Origin: Kordia sp050633145
GTDB lineage: Bacteria; Bacteroidota; Bacteroidia; Flavobacteriales; Flavobacteriaceae
NCBI RefSeq assembly: GCF_050633145.1
Contig: NZ_JBOEFY010000027.1
Location: 112,941 to 176,940, forward strand
DNA length: 64,000 nt
Direction: 5' to 3'
The notes beneath the pieces are model-generated. The model worked only from the letters and a program-made list of their open reading frames with translations, made no database searches and was not told the DNA's origin. Numbering within the stretch: the stretch's first letter is position 1; every line of letters starts with the position of its first letter. Positions 1 through 8,975 of this stretch are shown here, piece after piece. The position numbers and the translations under genes were made by a program.

Positions 1-1393
1 ATAATAGCTGCGTATATACTTTTAACTCTTCTTCTTTTTCAATTGCTTTCTCCTTTTCTTCGATCAATTTTTGTTGCATTCTAAATTTTGCTTTTTCTTT
101 TCTTTCTATTAATTGAAGAAAGCGTTCTTTTTTTCGTTTGTAAAAAATAAATCCGAAACCAATAGACATTAACAATGCTCCTGTTATTAAAAGCGCACTC
201 AATCTTAGTTTTTCTGAATTTGCATGCACCACCTGTAATTTCTCTTTGCTTTCCTCTTCCGCTTTTAAATAGTCTTCTCTAGCAATTGCCAACTTCCCTT
301 CTTCCCTATTAAAACGTCCTTTAGCCCTATTATATATTTCAGAAAAATGTAACGCTCTTGCTGTATCTCCTCGTTTTTTATACAATTCTTTTAATTGCCT
401 AGAAGAAGTTAATAACTTTCCAGGAATATCTTTCAATTCTGCTATCTCATAAGATTTCAATCCGTTTTTAAGAGCCAAGTCCATATCACCTTGCTCACTA
501 TATATTAAAGACAATAATAGATAAAGGTTTTCTTCAAGATTTTTTTGTTTGGCTTTCTCTGAATCTTCCATGCTTTCTAATGCCAACGACAAAGCTCTGG
601 TATTATCTCCTTTTTTATGATATATTTCTGCTAGGTTTTTCTTAATTAGAATATCATAGTTAGCACGCCTTTTTTTCTTTTCATTATTTTTATTTAGATG
701 TGCCGCTTTTTGAAAATGTTTTAGCGCATCATCATACTTGTCCATTTTTTTGTAAACACATCCCGCATGTCGATACACAAAAACCTCATTCGCTATATCT
801 CCATTATCAACTAATCTCATTGCTTTCTTAGCACAGTCTATTGCCTTATCAAACATTTCTAACTTTGCATATAATCGTGCCATTCTTGCATACGATTTTG
901 CCAACACATCTGTATTGACTAATTCACCTTGCGCTGAATTGATTTCTAACGCGGCTTTATAAGATGAGAATGCTTTTCCTGTCTCTCCGTCCAACTGAGA
1001 GAAATAGCCTGTTTTATTATATATTTTAGCTTTTTGAACTGGGTCTTGCGTATCAGGAAGTAATTCTTGCATTTTTTTCAAATACACACGAGCAGAATCT
1101 AATGTAATTTCCTCTTTAAAAAAATAAGTTCCGCACCTGCTATATACTCTATAAAGTTCTTCAGGATTTCCCAAAGCTTGTTGTTCTGCTTTGTGTAAAT
1201 AGAAAATTGCTGAGTCTTTTTTATTCTCAAATGCACAACGGTTACTTTCATTTAAGTATTCTTTAACTAACACATCACGCTTTTGTGCTTGTGTATTTTC
1301 TGTATAAACAAAACAACAACTTATTGAAAGTATGAGTTTAACAAACAGATTTAAGGAAAGAGAATTTTCTTTTGTTTTCGGGAAGGTATTCAT
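1..1393 (-). CDS. TPR sensor/regulator protein, C-terminus beyond left edge (partial)
   Basis: This open frame reads from an ATG at 1393 down to base 1 with no stop, so about 464 N-terminal residues are visible and the C-terminus lies outside the window. It begins with a hydrophobic signal-like segment ending near an AQ cleavage motif, continues with many degenerate tetratricopeptide repeats (helical pairs with Y/A/L spacing), then a membrane segment at about residues 393-416 and a Lys/Glu-rich coiled coil. The layout matches the TPR-AraC protein at 61266-62969, so the missing end is probably a DNA-binding domain (AraC or LuxR type) or a histidine kinase. The protein would sense in the periplasm and act in the cytoplasm. 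The family is clear; the output domain cannot be seen. Confidence 0.8.
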   Translation of the reverse strand, partial: MNTFPKTKENSLSLNLFVKLILSISCCFVYTENTQAQKRDVLVKEYLNESNRCAFENKKDSAIFYLHKAEQQALGNPEELYRVYSRCGTYFFKEEITLDSARVYLKKMQELLPDTQDPVQKAKIYNKTGYFSQLDGETGKAFSSYKAALEINSAQGELVNTDVLAKSYARMARLYAKLEMFDKAIDCAKKAMRLVDNGDIANEVFVYRHAGCVYKKMDKYDDALKHFQKAAHLNKNNEKKKRRANYDILIKKNLAEIYHKKGDNTRALSLALESMEDSEKAKQKNLEENLYLLLSLIYSEQGDMDLALKNGLKSYEIAELKDIPGKLLTSSRQLKELYKKRGDTARALHFSEIYNRAKGRFNREEGKLAIAREDYLKAEEESKEKLQVVHANSEKLRLSALLITGALLMSIGFGFIFYKRKKERFLQLIERKEKAKFRMQQKLIEEKEKAIEKEEELKVYTQLL

Positions 1394-1558
1394 AGTCGGT
1401 TTCTATTAACAGTTATTATTTTTTAAAAAAACATATTTTCAAATACTAAAAAAAGAGTGTTATCCCCCAAAAACAACCCATTTTTACCTCTTATTTCTAA
1501 AGACAGGAATTCCCTTGCTATTTTTCATACCACAGCTCACAATACCATTGAAGTTTGT

Positions 1559-1566
1559 TATATTTG
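1559..1566 (+). promoter_or_regulatory. Bacteroidota -7 box upstream of the 1587 lipoprotein gene
   Basis: The bases TATATTTG match the TAnnTTTG -7 element used by the primary sigma factor of Bacteroidota and end 20 bases before the start codon. I see no convincing TTG -33 element at the right spacing. Confidence 0.4.
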
Positions 1567-1586
1567 TGTAACACTTAAACCGATTT

Positions 1587-2375
1587 ATGAAAAAAAGTCT
1601 TCTTATCTACACCATATTGGTATCATTTTTGGTGGGCTGTACTCAAAAAAGTACTGATAAAGTCAATTCAGCCTTAAATTTTGAGAAAGGATTCACACAA
1701 ACACTTGTATTTGGAAATAAAACAAATGCCAATAAAATAGGGCATTTTGAAGATTTAAATGAAGTAGAATTTCGATTAGATGAGATTACAAGCGATAGCA
1801 GCTTTGTGTTTACAGGAAAAGTGACACGCATGCAATATAAATCTGATCTCTATGGAGAAAAAGAAAGTTTGGACACCGAAGTTGTTAAAGCATTAAATAA
1901 CACAAGTAACTTAAGTGAGACTGAGCTAGAATTATATAATGATATAAAGAGGTACATTGATAAAGAGTATACTTTTACATTAGACAAGTACGGAAATGTG
2001 ATAAAAGGTGCTCAATTCAAAGATCAATCAACTTATATCGATCCAGCAGTTATTGAGAACTTTACAACTGTGCCTACGATGGGATTTCCCAAGGAACAAC
2101 TTGCTGTAGGAACTACGTGGAATTATGATACAAATAATCCATTGATTGAATCACAAAAAATAAAGTTCACCTATACAATAGATGATATTACAGAAGATAA
2201 AATTTTTATAGCTGTTAAAATGGATATTGATGGACTTGGCGGAATGCTTAAAAAAAGTGAAGCGACTGGAATGTATGAAATTGACCGAAAAACAAAGCAA
2301 TTTATCAAAGGAGAACGCAACATGAATATGCAGATTGGCGGCGGAAAAGTATCTTATAAGATATACAAGAAGTAA
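1587..2375 (+). CDS. DUF6263-like lipoprotein
   Basis: A 262-residue predicted lipoprotein. The first 17 residues form a signal peptide ending in a lipobox (LVGC) with the acylated cysteine at Cys18. The body is a mixed beta/alpha domain without catalytic motifs. It resembles the DUF6263 family of Bacteroidota lipoproteins, whose function is unknown; this assignment rests on memory of the family. It lies 53 bp upstream of rpoN on the same strand with no terminator between them, so the two may be co-transcribed. The start at 1587 is favoured over the overlapping frame from 1457 because it gives a proper signal peptide and follows a -7 box. Confidence 0.8.
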   Translation: MKKSLLIYTILVSFLVGCTQKSTDKVNSALNFEKGFTQTLVFGNKTNANKIGHFEDLNEVEFRLDEITSDSSFVFTGKVTRMQYKSDLYGEKESLDTEVVKALNNTSNLSETELELYNDIKRYIDKEYTFTLDKYGNVIKGAQFKDQSTYIDPAVIENFTTVPTMGFPKEQLAVGTTWNYDTNNPLIESQKIKFTYTIDDITEDKIFIAVKMDIDGLGGMLKKSEATGMYEIDRKTKQFIKGERNMNMQIGGGKVSYKIYKK

Positions 2376-2428
2376 AGAATTGCTCATAAATTAATCAACG
2401 ACAACCGAGTGTTTTTACACAAAAGACT

Positions 2429-3889
2429 ATGCTAAAACAACAACTTAACTTTAGATTATCTCAAAAATTATCTCCTCAACAAATTCAGTTAATGAAGTTG
2501 ATTCAATTGCCTACGCAAGCTTTTGAACAACGTCTAAAACAAGAATTGGAAGAGAATCCTGCATTAGATAGCGGTAAAGAACAACTCGATGAGTTTGATT
2601 CTGATTTGTCAAATGATTATGATGACGATGATTATGGAAACGAAACTATTGCCGCAGAAGAGATCAATGTTGACGAATATTTGAGTGATGATGAAATCCC
2701 TAATTACCGCTTGCAAGCAAATAATTATAGCGTTGACGATGAAGAAAAAAGTGTTCCGTATGCTTCTGGAACATCTTTCAATCAGCATTTAAAAAATCAA
2801 TTAAATACATTTCGTCTTTCGGAAGAAGACAGAGAAGTTGCTGAGTTTTTGATTGGAAGTGTTGACGAAAGTGGATATATCCGTAGACCTTTGGAAGATA
2901 TTGTTGACGATTTAGCTTTTACACAAAATATCTTTACAACAGATGAAAATATAGCCAAGATTTTACAAATTGTACACGAGTTAGATCCTGCTGGAGTTGG
3001 TGCCCGAAATTTACAAGAATGTTTGTTGATTCAGTTGCGAAGAAAGGAACCGACAGTTTCTATTGACATGGCAATTAATATTTTAGATAAGTCGTTTGAG
3101 CATTTTACCAAGAAGCATTACAAGAAACTTTTACATAAGTTTGATATTACTGAAGTAGAATTACGCGATGCAATTTTAGAAATTGAACGTTTGAATCCAA
3201 AACCTGGCGGTTCGTATGCAGGAAATACAAAAATCATTGAGCATATTGTTCCCGATTTTGCCATTCGTATCGTAGAAGGCATGTTAGAGTTGACTTTAAA
3301 TGGACGAAATGCTCCTGAGTTGCATGTTTCTAAGGAATACAACGATATGCTGAAAGGCTATAAGGACACGCGTCAAAAAACAAAATCACAGAAAGATGCG
3401 GTTATGTTCATAAAACAGAAGTTAGATGCTGCAAAATGGTTTATAGACGCTATTAAACAACGTCAGCAGACACTTTTGGTTACTATGAATGCTATTTTAC
3501 ATTATCAGGAGGAATACTTTCTTACAGGCGATGAACGCAAGTTAAAGCCAATGATTTTGAAAGATATTGCCGATATGATCAATATGGATGTTTCTACAGT
3601 ATCACGTGTAGCAAATAGCAAATATGTAGATACGCCTTATGGAACGAAGTTGATTAAAGAATTTTTCTCTGAATCAATGAAAAATGAACAAGGTGAAGAC
3701 GTTTCTACTCGTGAAATTAAAAAGATTCTTGAAACTGTAATTGAAGACGAAAACAAGAAAAAACCGTTAACAGACGAGAAGTTAGCCACTATTTTAAAGG
3801 AAAAAGGATATCCAATTGCTCGTAGAACTGTAGCAAAATATAGAGAACAGCTCGATATTCCTGTAGCACGATTACGAAAGAAAATATAA
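2429..3889 (+). CDS. rpoN: RNA polymerase sigma-54 factor
   Basis: A 486-residue sigma-54. It has the Gln/Leu-rich activator-contact region I at about residues 5-45, a very acidic linker (about residues 50-95), the core-binding region, an HTH, and the diagnostic RpoN box (ARRTVAKYRE) at residues 464-473 near the C-terminus. It directs core RNA polymerase to -24/-12 promoters and needs an AAA+ enhancer-binding activator; no such activator is in the window. The length is normal for Bacteroidota. The next gene begins immediately after its stop codon, suggesting translational coupling. Confidence 0.97.
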   Translation: MLKQQLNFRLSQKLSPQQIQLMKLIQLPTQAFEQRLKQELEENPALDSGKEQLDEFDSDLSNDYDDDDYGNETIAAEEINVDEYLSDDEIPNYRLQANNYSVDDEEKSVPYASGTSFNQHLKNQLNTFRLSEEDREVAEFLIGSVDESGYIRRPLEDIVDDLAFTQNIFTTDENIAKILQIVHELDPAGVGARNLQECLLIQLRRKEPTVSIDMAINILDKSFEHFTKKHYKKLLHKFDITEVELRDAILEIERLNPKPGGSYAGNTKIIEHIVPDFAIRIVEGMLELTLNGRNAPELHVSKEYNDMLKGYKDTRQKTKSQKDAVMFIKQKLDAAKWFIDAIKQRQQTLLVTMNAILHYQEEYFLTGDERKLKPMILKDIADMINMDVSTVSRVANSKYVDTPYGTKLIKEFFSESMKNEQGEDVSTREIKKILETVIEDENKKKPLTDEKLATILKEKGYPIARRTVAKYREQLDIPVARLRKKI

Positions 3890-4495
3890 ATGCGCACTTT
3901 TCTCAAAGTAATATCATACATATTTCATCCTATTTTTATTCCTGTGATGGCTACAGTTGGCTTCTTTTTACTGACGCCACGACTGTACGACTTCAATTTT
4001 AAAATTGATGTTTCTATCACGATTTCTATTTTCACGATTTTCATTCCAATTTTAACGTTTATACTATTAAAACGCTTTCAATTGATTGATTCTATTTTTG
4101 TAAAAGATGTAAAACAGCGCAGAATTCCGCTCTATTTGTATGTATTATTGTTGTTTTTAATCATCACCAAAGTCATTTCGAAATCTATTTTTGCAGAGTT
4201 GTATGATTTCTTTTTAGCAACATTAATTTCTGCTATAGTCTGTCTGGCTTTTGTTTTATTTCGTGTAAAAGCAAGCATGCACATGATGGGAATCTCAGGT
4301 TTGGTTATGTTTCTTATCGCATTAAGTATTACTTATCAACTCAACATTACCTTTGCTTTGAGTATCCTTATTCTTATGATTGGACTCATTGGCACTTCTC
4401 GGTTATTCCTAAAAGCACATACATTTACTGAACTGATAATTGGTTTTTTTATTGGATTGATTCCACAATTGTTGGTTATGACTGATTGGTTATAA
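3890..4495 (+). CDS. PAP2-like multi-pass membrane protein
   Basis: A 201-residue integral membrane protein with about five or six hydrophobic segments. Near the C-terminus is a serine-arginine followed six residues later by histidine and then an acidic residue (SRLFLKAHTFTE), resembling the third catalytic motif of PAP2 acid phosphatases (SRxxxxxHxxxD). The first two PAP2 motifs are not obvious, so activity is uncertain. The gene starts directly after the rpoN stop and is probably translated with it. Its last six bases overlap the end of the convergent gene at 4490-5185. Confidence 0.7.
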   Translation: MRTFLKVISYIFHPIFIPVMATVGFFLLTPRLYDFNFKIDVSITISIFTIFIPILTFILLKRFQLIDSIFVKDVKQRRIPLYLYVLLLFLIITKVISKSIFAELYDFFLATLISAIVCLAFVLFRVKASMHMMGISGLVMFLIALSITYQLNITFALSILILMIGLIGTSRLFLKAHTFTELIIGFFIGLIPQLLVMTDWL

Positions 4496-5185
4496 GATGT
4501 AAAACATTAAACCAACTTTGATGATACTCATTTCAAATTGTTCACCATTTGTAGTTATAGTGCCATCTTTAAAGAGTTTGTTAAGCGCATAATACAAATG
4601 AAAATTCCAGGTATTATAACCTGCACTTAGCGTTAATCCGTACTGAAAGCGGTTTATATCGTCATTTTGAAACTTGATTGTTTCGCTATTGCTTACAAAT
4701 TTAGAAACTCCAGAAAAAATATACCCAAGTTTAAATCCACCGTAAATGCGCCAAAACTTATAGCTTTCGGCTGTAGAAGTACGCCAGCGAAATTCTATTG
4801 GCAGTTCTACCAGATGTGTTCTGTATTTGTTTCTCTTAAAACTTTCGTCACTGTCAATAATCTGATACGTAATTCCGCTATTAGTTTCGGTAGCTTTTAA
4901 ATTGTGGAAATATGAATTATAGGAATAACCTAAACCGACTCCTATGGCTTTATTTCGCCTTTTATTAATTGGGAAATCACGAATAACACCTAAATGGATT
5001 CCGTTAGATAAATTATTTTGAGAGATTCCGCTAGGGCGATTTTGAAGAATATTATACGTAAACCCTATATAAAATTGATCTTCACGATACTTGTCATCAG
5101 GAATTGTATCCTGTATTGCTTCTTCTTGTGCAAAGGCAAATTGCATTCCTAAAACAACTAAAATTCCAATAACAATATGTTTCAT
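4490..5185 (-). CDS. Outer-membrane beta-barrel protein, PorT-like
   Basis: A 231-residue secreted protein with a signal peptide of about 19 residues ending in AFAQ. The mature part has alternating amphipathic strands with Tyr/Phe/Trp at strand ends and a C-terminal aromatic-hydrophobic strand, typical of the outer-membrane beta-barrel/PorT family. True PorT works in type IX secretion, but this family is large and I cannot say whether this is that orthologue. A terminator separates it from the upstream exb operon, so it is probably transcribed on its own. Confidence 0.75.
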   Translation of the reverse strand: MKHIVIGILVVLGMQFAFAQEEAIQDTIPDDKYREDQFYIGFTYNILQNRPSGISQNNLSNGIHLGVIRDFPINKRRNKAIGVGLGYSYNSYFHNLKATETNSGITYQIIDSDESFKRNKYRTHLVELPIEFRWRTSTAESYKFWRIYGGFKLGYIFSGVSKFVSNSETIKFQNDDINRFQYGLTLSAGYNTWNFHLYYALNKLFKDGTITTNGEQFEMSIIKVGLMFYIL

Positions 5186-5237
5186 TCTATTCTATTTTGA
5201 CAAAATCATTTCATTAACTAGTAGCAAGATAATATAA

Positions 5238-5265
5238 AAAAAGCACTCCTTTAAGAGTGCTTTTT
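5238..5265 (-). terminator. Rho-independent terminator of the exbB-exbD operon
   Basis: An 11-bp perfect inverted repeat (aaaaagcactc / gagtgcttttt) with a six-base loop follows the last exbD gene on the minus strand and precedes the PorT-like gene. The A and T tracts on both sides would let it work in both directions. Confidence 0.8.
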
Positions 5266-5285
5266 AATATAAAATTTAAGATTTT

Positions 5286-5771
5286 CTATTTAAAATTATC
5301 ACTAAACGCACCTTTTCTGGTTGTATAGTTAATTTTCAGAGCGTTAATCTCACGAAGCCTTTGTTTAATATCAGCTACAAGTCCCATATTTGTTTCATTA
5401 TCTACTTTTAAAGCAGTAATGGCAACATTTCTGAATTCTGCACCAACTTCATTATTTAATGTGTTGAACCAGTAATCTTTAATTTCAGAAACATCAGCAA
5501 ACTTGTCATTCAACTGAATTTTAGCTTGTGTTCCAACATCTTTCTGATATCTTGCACTTGGTTTACCTGCATAAATATAAATAACTGGATCTGTTTTATC
5601 TAGTTTTTGTATTTGATCTGCAAACGGTAACTCTTGCGCTACTTTGTAATCATCTTTCTTAAACACAGTTACTGTCATAAAGAAGAATAATAACATAAAT
5701 ACAATATCAGGCAAAGCTGCTGTAGATACCGGTGGCAATTCACCACTTTTTTTCTTTTTAAATTTAGACAT
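5286..5771 (-). CDS. exbD: ExbD/TolR-type biopolymer transport protein (second copy)
   Basis: A 161-residue ExbD/TolR protein. It has a short cytoplasmic basic N-terminus (KFKKKKSG), one transmembrane helix at about residues 21-40 carrying the conserved proton-path aspartate near its start (Asp22 in LPDIVFML), and a periplasmic domain. With ExbB it forms the proton-driven motor that energises TonB-dependent transporters or Tol/gliding machinery. It is last in the four-gene operon, 12 bp after the first exbD, and a terminator follows. Confidence 0.92.
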   Translation of the reverse strand: MSKFKKKKSGELPPVSTAALPDIVFMLLFFFMTVTVFKKDDYKVAQELPFADQIQKLDKTDPVIYIYAGKPSARYQKDVGTQAKIQLNDKFADVSEIKDYWFNTLNNEVGAEFRNVAITALKVDNETNMGLVADIKQRLREINALKINYTTRKGAFSDNFK

Positions 5772-5783
5772 AATAGCTACGTT

Positions 5784-6410
5784 TTAATTACTAGTTTCTG
5801 CTTCAGATATCTTTAAAGGATACATATCCTTTATAACCTTCATCTTGTCTTTCAAATCTTTTATAAGATTATCATCTGTAGTTTGTGGATGTGCTAAGAT
5901 AGAATCCATTTTCGTAAATGACATATTCTTACCATACATTCTGACAGCTTCTCTATTTCTTAAGAAATTATACGCTCCCACAAGCTCATTTTGAACAGAA
6001 ATGAATGTTCCATACTCTGTTTCTCTGTCATTTCTAACAGAGACAATTGCTTTATTAGGGTGATCCGATGATTCTGGACTTCTTTTCCCTTTGCAATATG
6101 TACACGGCTCTCCTTTTTCGTTAGTTCCTCCACCATTATCAAGGAAATCAATCGCTGCTTGTTTCAAGTCTTTTAATTCCATGACTTCTTCCTCAACCAA
6201 AAGATCATTATTTTTATTTACTAATACCGTAAATAAGTTCTTTTGCTTAATAATAGGTGGTGTTACTCCTTCAGGCGGCATTGGTGGTAGCTTTCTAGTG
6301 ATACCTGCATCTTCCTGAAAGGTAGTAGTTACTAAGAAAAAGATAAGAAGTAAGAATGCGATATCGGCCATAGACCCTGCATTCACTTCTGGTACGTTTC
6401 TTCTTCCCAT
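5784..6410 (-). CDS. exbD: ExbD/TolR-type biopolymer transport protein with CxxC insertion
   Basis: A 208-residue ExbD/TolR protein with the usual single membrane helix (about residues 15-31) and the channel aspartate at Asp16. It is longer than its 161-residue neighbour because the periplasmic domain carries extra sequence including a CTYC motif at residues 103-106, which could bind a metal or form a disulfide. It lies two bases after the preceding gene and 12 bp before the second exbD, so the two were probably duplicated and then diverged, acting as a heteromeric pair with ExbB. Confidence 0.92.
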   Translation of the reverse strand: MGRRNVPEVNAGSMADIAFLLLIFFLVTTTFQEDAGITRKLPPMPPEGVTPPIIKQKNLFTVLVNKNNDLLVEEEVMELKDLKQAAIDFLDNGGGTNEKGEPCTYCKGKRSPESSDHPNKAIVSVRNDRETEYGTFISVQNELVGAYNFLRNREAVRMYGKNMSFTKMDSILAHPQTTDDNLIKDLKDKMKVIKDMYPLKISEAETSN

Positions 6411-6412
6411 AA

Positions 6413-6823
6413 TTATTTATTAAGTGTTTTTTTAACTCCAAATCCTACCATTGCTAAAATAGCAACTGCTGCCAAGAAGTAGAACATATAAATACCAGTT
6501 CCTACCATTTTTGACGTAGACCCATCCACTTTAATTTTACCTACTTGAGTTAAAGCATCACTAGCTGCAACATAAGATATAATTACAATGATTGCAAAAA
6601 CCGCTAGTGAAATCAATGATTTCTTCAAAGCTTGCGGATTGGTCGCCAAGTTTTTAATCCCAAAAAACAATGCGATAGCAGCAGTAACAGGTACAAGTAT
6701 TTCACCTGCAACAATCATTGCATTACCTGTTGACTTCTCTGTCAAGATCATTATATATAGGACTACTCCTACAATCGCGATCACGGCGATTAAAACTGTT
6801 AATATTAATTTTAATTGTTTCAT
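6413..6823 (-). CDS. Small four-helix membrane protein of the exb operon
   Basis: A 136-residue integral membrane protein with about four hydrophobic helices and no catalytic motif. It lies between exbB (30 bp upstream) and exbD (2 bp downstream). Flavobacterial exb loci often have a small conserved membrane protein in this position; its role in the motor is not known to me. The tight spacing indicates co-translation and a likely structural or assembly role in the ExbB-ExbD complex, which is inference. Confidence 0.8.
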   Translation of the reverse strand: MKQLKLILTVLIAVIAIVGVVLYIMILTEKSTGNAMIVAGEILVPVTAAIALFFGIKNLATNPQALKKSLISLAVFAIIVIISYVAASDALTQVGKIKVDGSTSKMVGTGIYMFYFLAAVAILAMVGFGVKKTLNK

Positions 6824-6853
6824 ATTATATTGTATTGTATAAAGTTGATAGTA

Positions 6854-7579
6854 TTATTTCTTGTAACGAACCAATAAATCTATTAAAGAAATAGATGAAT
6901 CTTCCATGTCGTTTACAATACTATCAATCTTAGCAATAATATAGTTATAGAAAATTTGAAGTATAATACCTACGATCAAACCAAATACTGTTGTTAATAA
7001 GGCTACCTGAATAGAACCTGCAATTAAAGATGCATCAATTGCTCCAGCAGCTTCAATTTGAGTAAAGGCTTGAATCATACCAATTACCGTTCCCATGAAT
7101 CCTAACATCGGCGCAATTGCGATGAATAAAGAAATCCATGATACGTTCTTTTCTAATTGTCCCATTTGTACTCCTCCGTAAGCTACAACCGCTTTTTCAG
7201 CGTTATCAACTCCTTCGTCCATACGGTCTAATCCTTGGTAAAAGATAGACGCAACTGGTCCTTTTGTATTTCTAGCAACTTCTTTAGCAGCTTCTACACC
7301 ACCACTTGCTAATGCGTTCTCAACATTTGCTAATAATTTTTTATTATTAGTTGTTGCCATATTTAAGTAGATGATTCTTTCGATACATATTGCTAGTCCT
7401 AAGATAAGACACAACAATACAATTCCCATGAACTCGGGTCCACCCTTGATGAAGTATTCTTTTAATATTTGGTGAATACCTTGTCCGGCGTCTGCTGCAG
7501 TATCATTTTGAGCTGTTGCTACACCTACATTTAAAATCGTTAACATGGCTACAGCCATAATAGAAAATCCTTTTTTCAT
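6854..7579 (-). CDS. exbB: ExbB/TolQ/MotA proton-channel family protein
   Basis: A 241-residue MotA/TolQ/ExbB protein and first gene of the operon. It has an N-terminal hydrophobic segment resembling a signal (about residues 5-23, ending ATAQ), then a membrane helix at about 48-66, a cytoplasmic loop, and two long helices at about 150-170 and 190-212 containing the small-residue/Thr pattern of the channel (GFMGTVIGMIQAF, ALLTTVFGLIVGI). It forms the pentameric stator that uses proton flow with ExbD. An extra N-terminal signal-like helix is common in Bacteroidota members. Confidence 0.95.
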   Translation of the reverse strand: MKKGFSIMAVAMLTILNVGVATAQNDTAADAGQGIHQILKEYFIKGGPEFMGIVLLCLILGLAICIERIIYLNMATTNNKKLLANVENALASGGVEAAKEVARNTKGPVASIFYQGLDRMDEGVDNAEKAVVAYGGVQMGQLEKNVSWISLFIAIAPMLGFMGTVIGMIQAFTQIEAAGAIDASLIAGSIQVALLTTVFGLIVGIILQIFYNYIIAKIDSIVNDMEDSSISLIDLLVRYKK

Positions 7580-7656
7580 TTCTCTTGAACTTAAATTTTG
7601 TTAGTTAATCGGGTTAAAGATATAAAAATTTTATAATAATGTACGATATTTTTACG

Positions 7657-7726
7657 CAGAGAGGAAGGGATTCGAACCCTCGNNCACTTTCCAGGCGTGC
7701 GCCTTCGACCACTCGGCCACCTCTCT
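7657..7726 (-). tRNA. tRNA-Ser (anticodon GGA), variable arm lost at an NN gap
   Basis: Read on the minus strand, a seven-base acceptor stem (AGAGAGG with CCTCTCT), D arm, anticodon stem with loop CTGGAAA (anticodon GGA) and T arm with TTCGAAT are all present, with a G discriminator base and no encoded CCA. Serine tRNAs need a long variable arm of roughly 15-20 bases, but here only two N bases and a C (near 7682-7684) lie between the anticodon and T stems. The assembly gap has therefore probably removed the variable arm; the real gene should be functional. Confidence 0.9.
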
Positions 7727-7783
7727 TTATTGATGGGCAAATAACAAAAAATATTTTAGTTTTTGAAATATATCTAGTTATTT

Positions 7784-8812
7784 TTAGGACATTTCACCCC
7801 TAATTTGTGTTTCGAAGACAGTTTTGAACGTTGTTTCGTCCATTTTCCTTCCCAAAAGATACATTAATTTTGCAATAGCAGCTTCGGTTGTAATATCATT
7901 TCCACTAATTATGTTTAGCTTTTTTAAGGCAACACTTGTTTGATATTGTCCCATGATAACTTTTCCTCCAGAACACTGAGTTACATTCACAATAATTATA
8001 CCCTTTTTCTTTATTTTGTATAAAAATCCTAAAAACCATGCTTCAGTGGGTGCATTTCCTGCTCCATAAGTTTCTAAAATGATTGCTTTTATTGTGTCGG
8101 AGGCTAAAAAACCTTCTAAACTTGCACGTGTAATTCCTGGAAATAGCTTTATTAATGCAATATTATTATCAATTTCTTTGTGAACTTTGAACAATTCTCC
8201 CTCTTTTGGACGCAATAAATTTTCTTTAAATACCTTTAAATGTACACCCGATTCTGCTAATGGCGGATAGTTAAGTGACGCAAATGCTTCAAAATGTTCC
8301 GCATTTATTTTTGTCGTTCTGTTTGCTCTGTAGAGTTTGTATTCAAAATATAAACCTACTTCTTTGATTTGCGGATTTCCATCTTCATCAAACAAAGAAG
8401 CGACCTGAATAGAGGTAATTAGATTTTCTTTTGCATCTGTACGCAAATCACCAATTGGAAGCTGTGAACCAGTAAATATGACTGGCTTTGCCAAATTTTC
8501 TAGCATAAAACTCAAAACTGAAGCCGAATAACTCATTGTATCACTTCCGTGCAATACTACAAAACCATCAAAATCATTATAATTTTCTTCAATGATGCTC
8601 GCCATTTTTATCCAGTTTTTTGGATTCATATCCGATGAATCTATCGGATTATCAAAGGCAATGGTTTCTATGTCACAATCTAAATGTGAAAGTTCTGGAA
8701 TACGCTCCAAGAGCTTGTCAAAGTTGAATGCACGCAATGCGCCTGTTTCAAAATCTTTGATCATACCAATGGTTCCACCTGTATATATGAGTAATATTTT
8801 TGGCTGTGTCAT
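7784..8812 (-). CDS. ansA: Type I L-asparaginase
   Basis: A 342-residue asparaginase/glutaminase family enzyme hydrolysing L-asparagine to aspartate and ammonia. The first signature with nucleophile Thr14 (YTGGTIG, residues 10-16), the second signature HGSDTM with Asp91/Thr92 at residues 88-93, and the catalytic lysine Lys128 in DLRTDAKEN are all seen. There is no signal peptide, so it is a cytoplasmic type I form. It is monocistronic, between tRNA-Ser and tatD, with a GTTGCTT heptamer repeat upstream of the start. Confidence 0.95.
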   Translation of the reverse strand: MTQPKILLIYTGGTIGMIKDFETGALRAFNFDKLLERIPELSHLDCDIETIAFDNPIDSSDMNPKNWIKMASIIEENYNDFDGFVVLHGSDTMSYSASVLSFMLENLAKPVIFTGSQLPIGDLRTDAKENLITSIQVASLFDEDGNPQIKEVGLYFEYKLYRANRTTKINAEHFEAFASLNYPPLAESGVHLKVFKENLLRPKEGELFKVHKEIDNNIALIKLFPGITRASLEGFLASDTIKAIILETYGAGNAPTEAWFLGFLYKIKKKGIIIVNVTQCSGGKVIMGQYQTSVALKKLNIISGNDITTEAAIAKLMYLLGRKMDETTFKTVFETQIRGEMS

Positions 8813-8826
8813 TGTTTGGTTTTTCG

Positions 8827-8847
8827 GTTGCTTGTTGCTTGTTGCTT
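8827..8847. repeat. Three tandem copies of GTTGCTT
   Basis: Three perfect head-to-tail copies of a 7-bp unit lie 15 bp upstream of the asparaginase start codon, in its probable leader. It is one of two heptamer tracts in the window. Confidence 0.85.
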
Positions 8848-8975
8848 GTAATATGTTTTTCTGCTTTTTAAATCAAAACGTAAACGACTAAACTTATAAA
8901 CATCTAAACTTCATTGCTTATCAATTCGTTTTTCGTGGATTTATTTATTTGCATTTCTGTTTTTCAGGTTCAAAT

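Noticed and set aside
1457..1657. 66-residue frame upstream of the lipoprotein
   Set aside because: It overlaps the lipoprotein start in another frame and spans the likely promoter.
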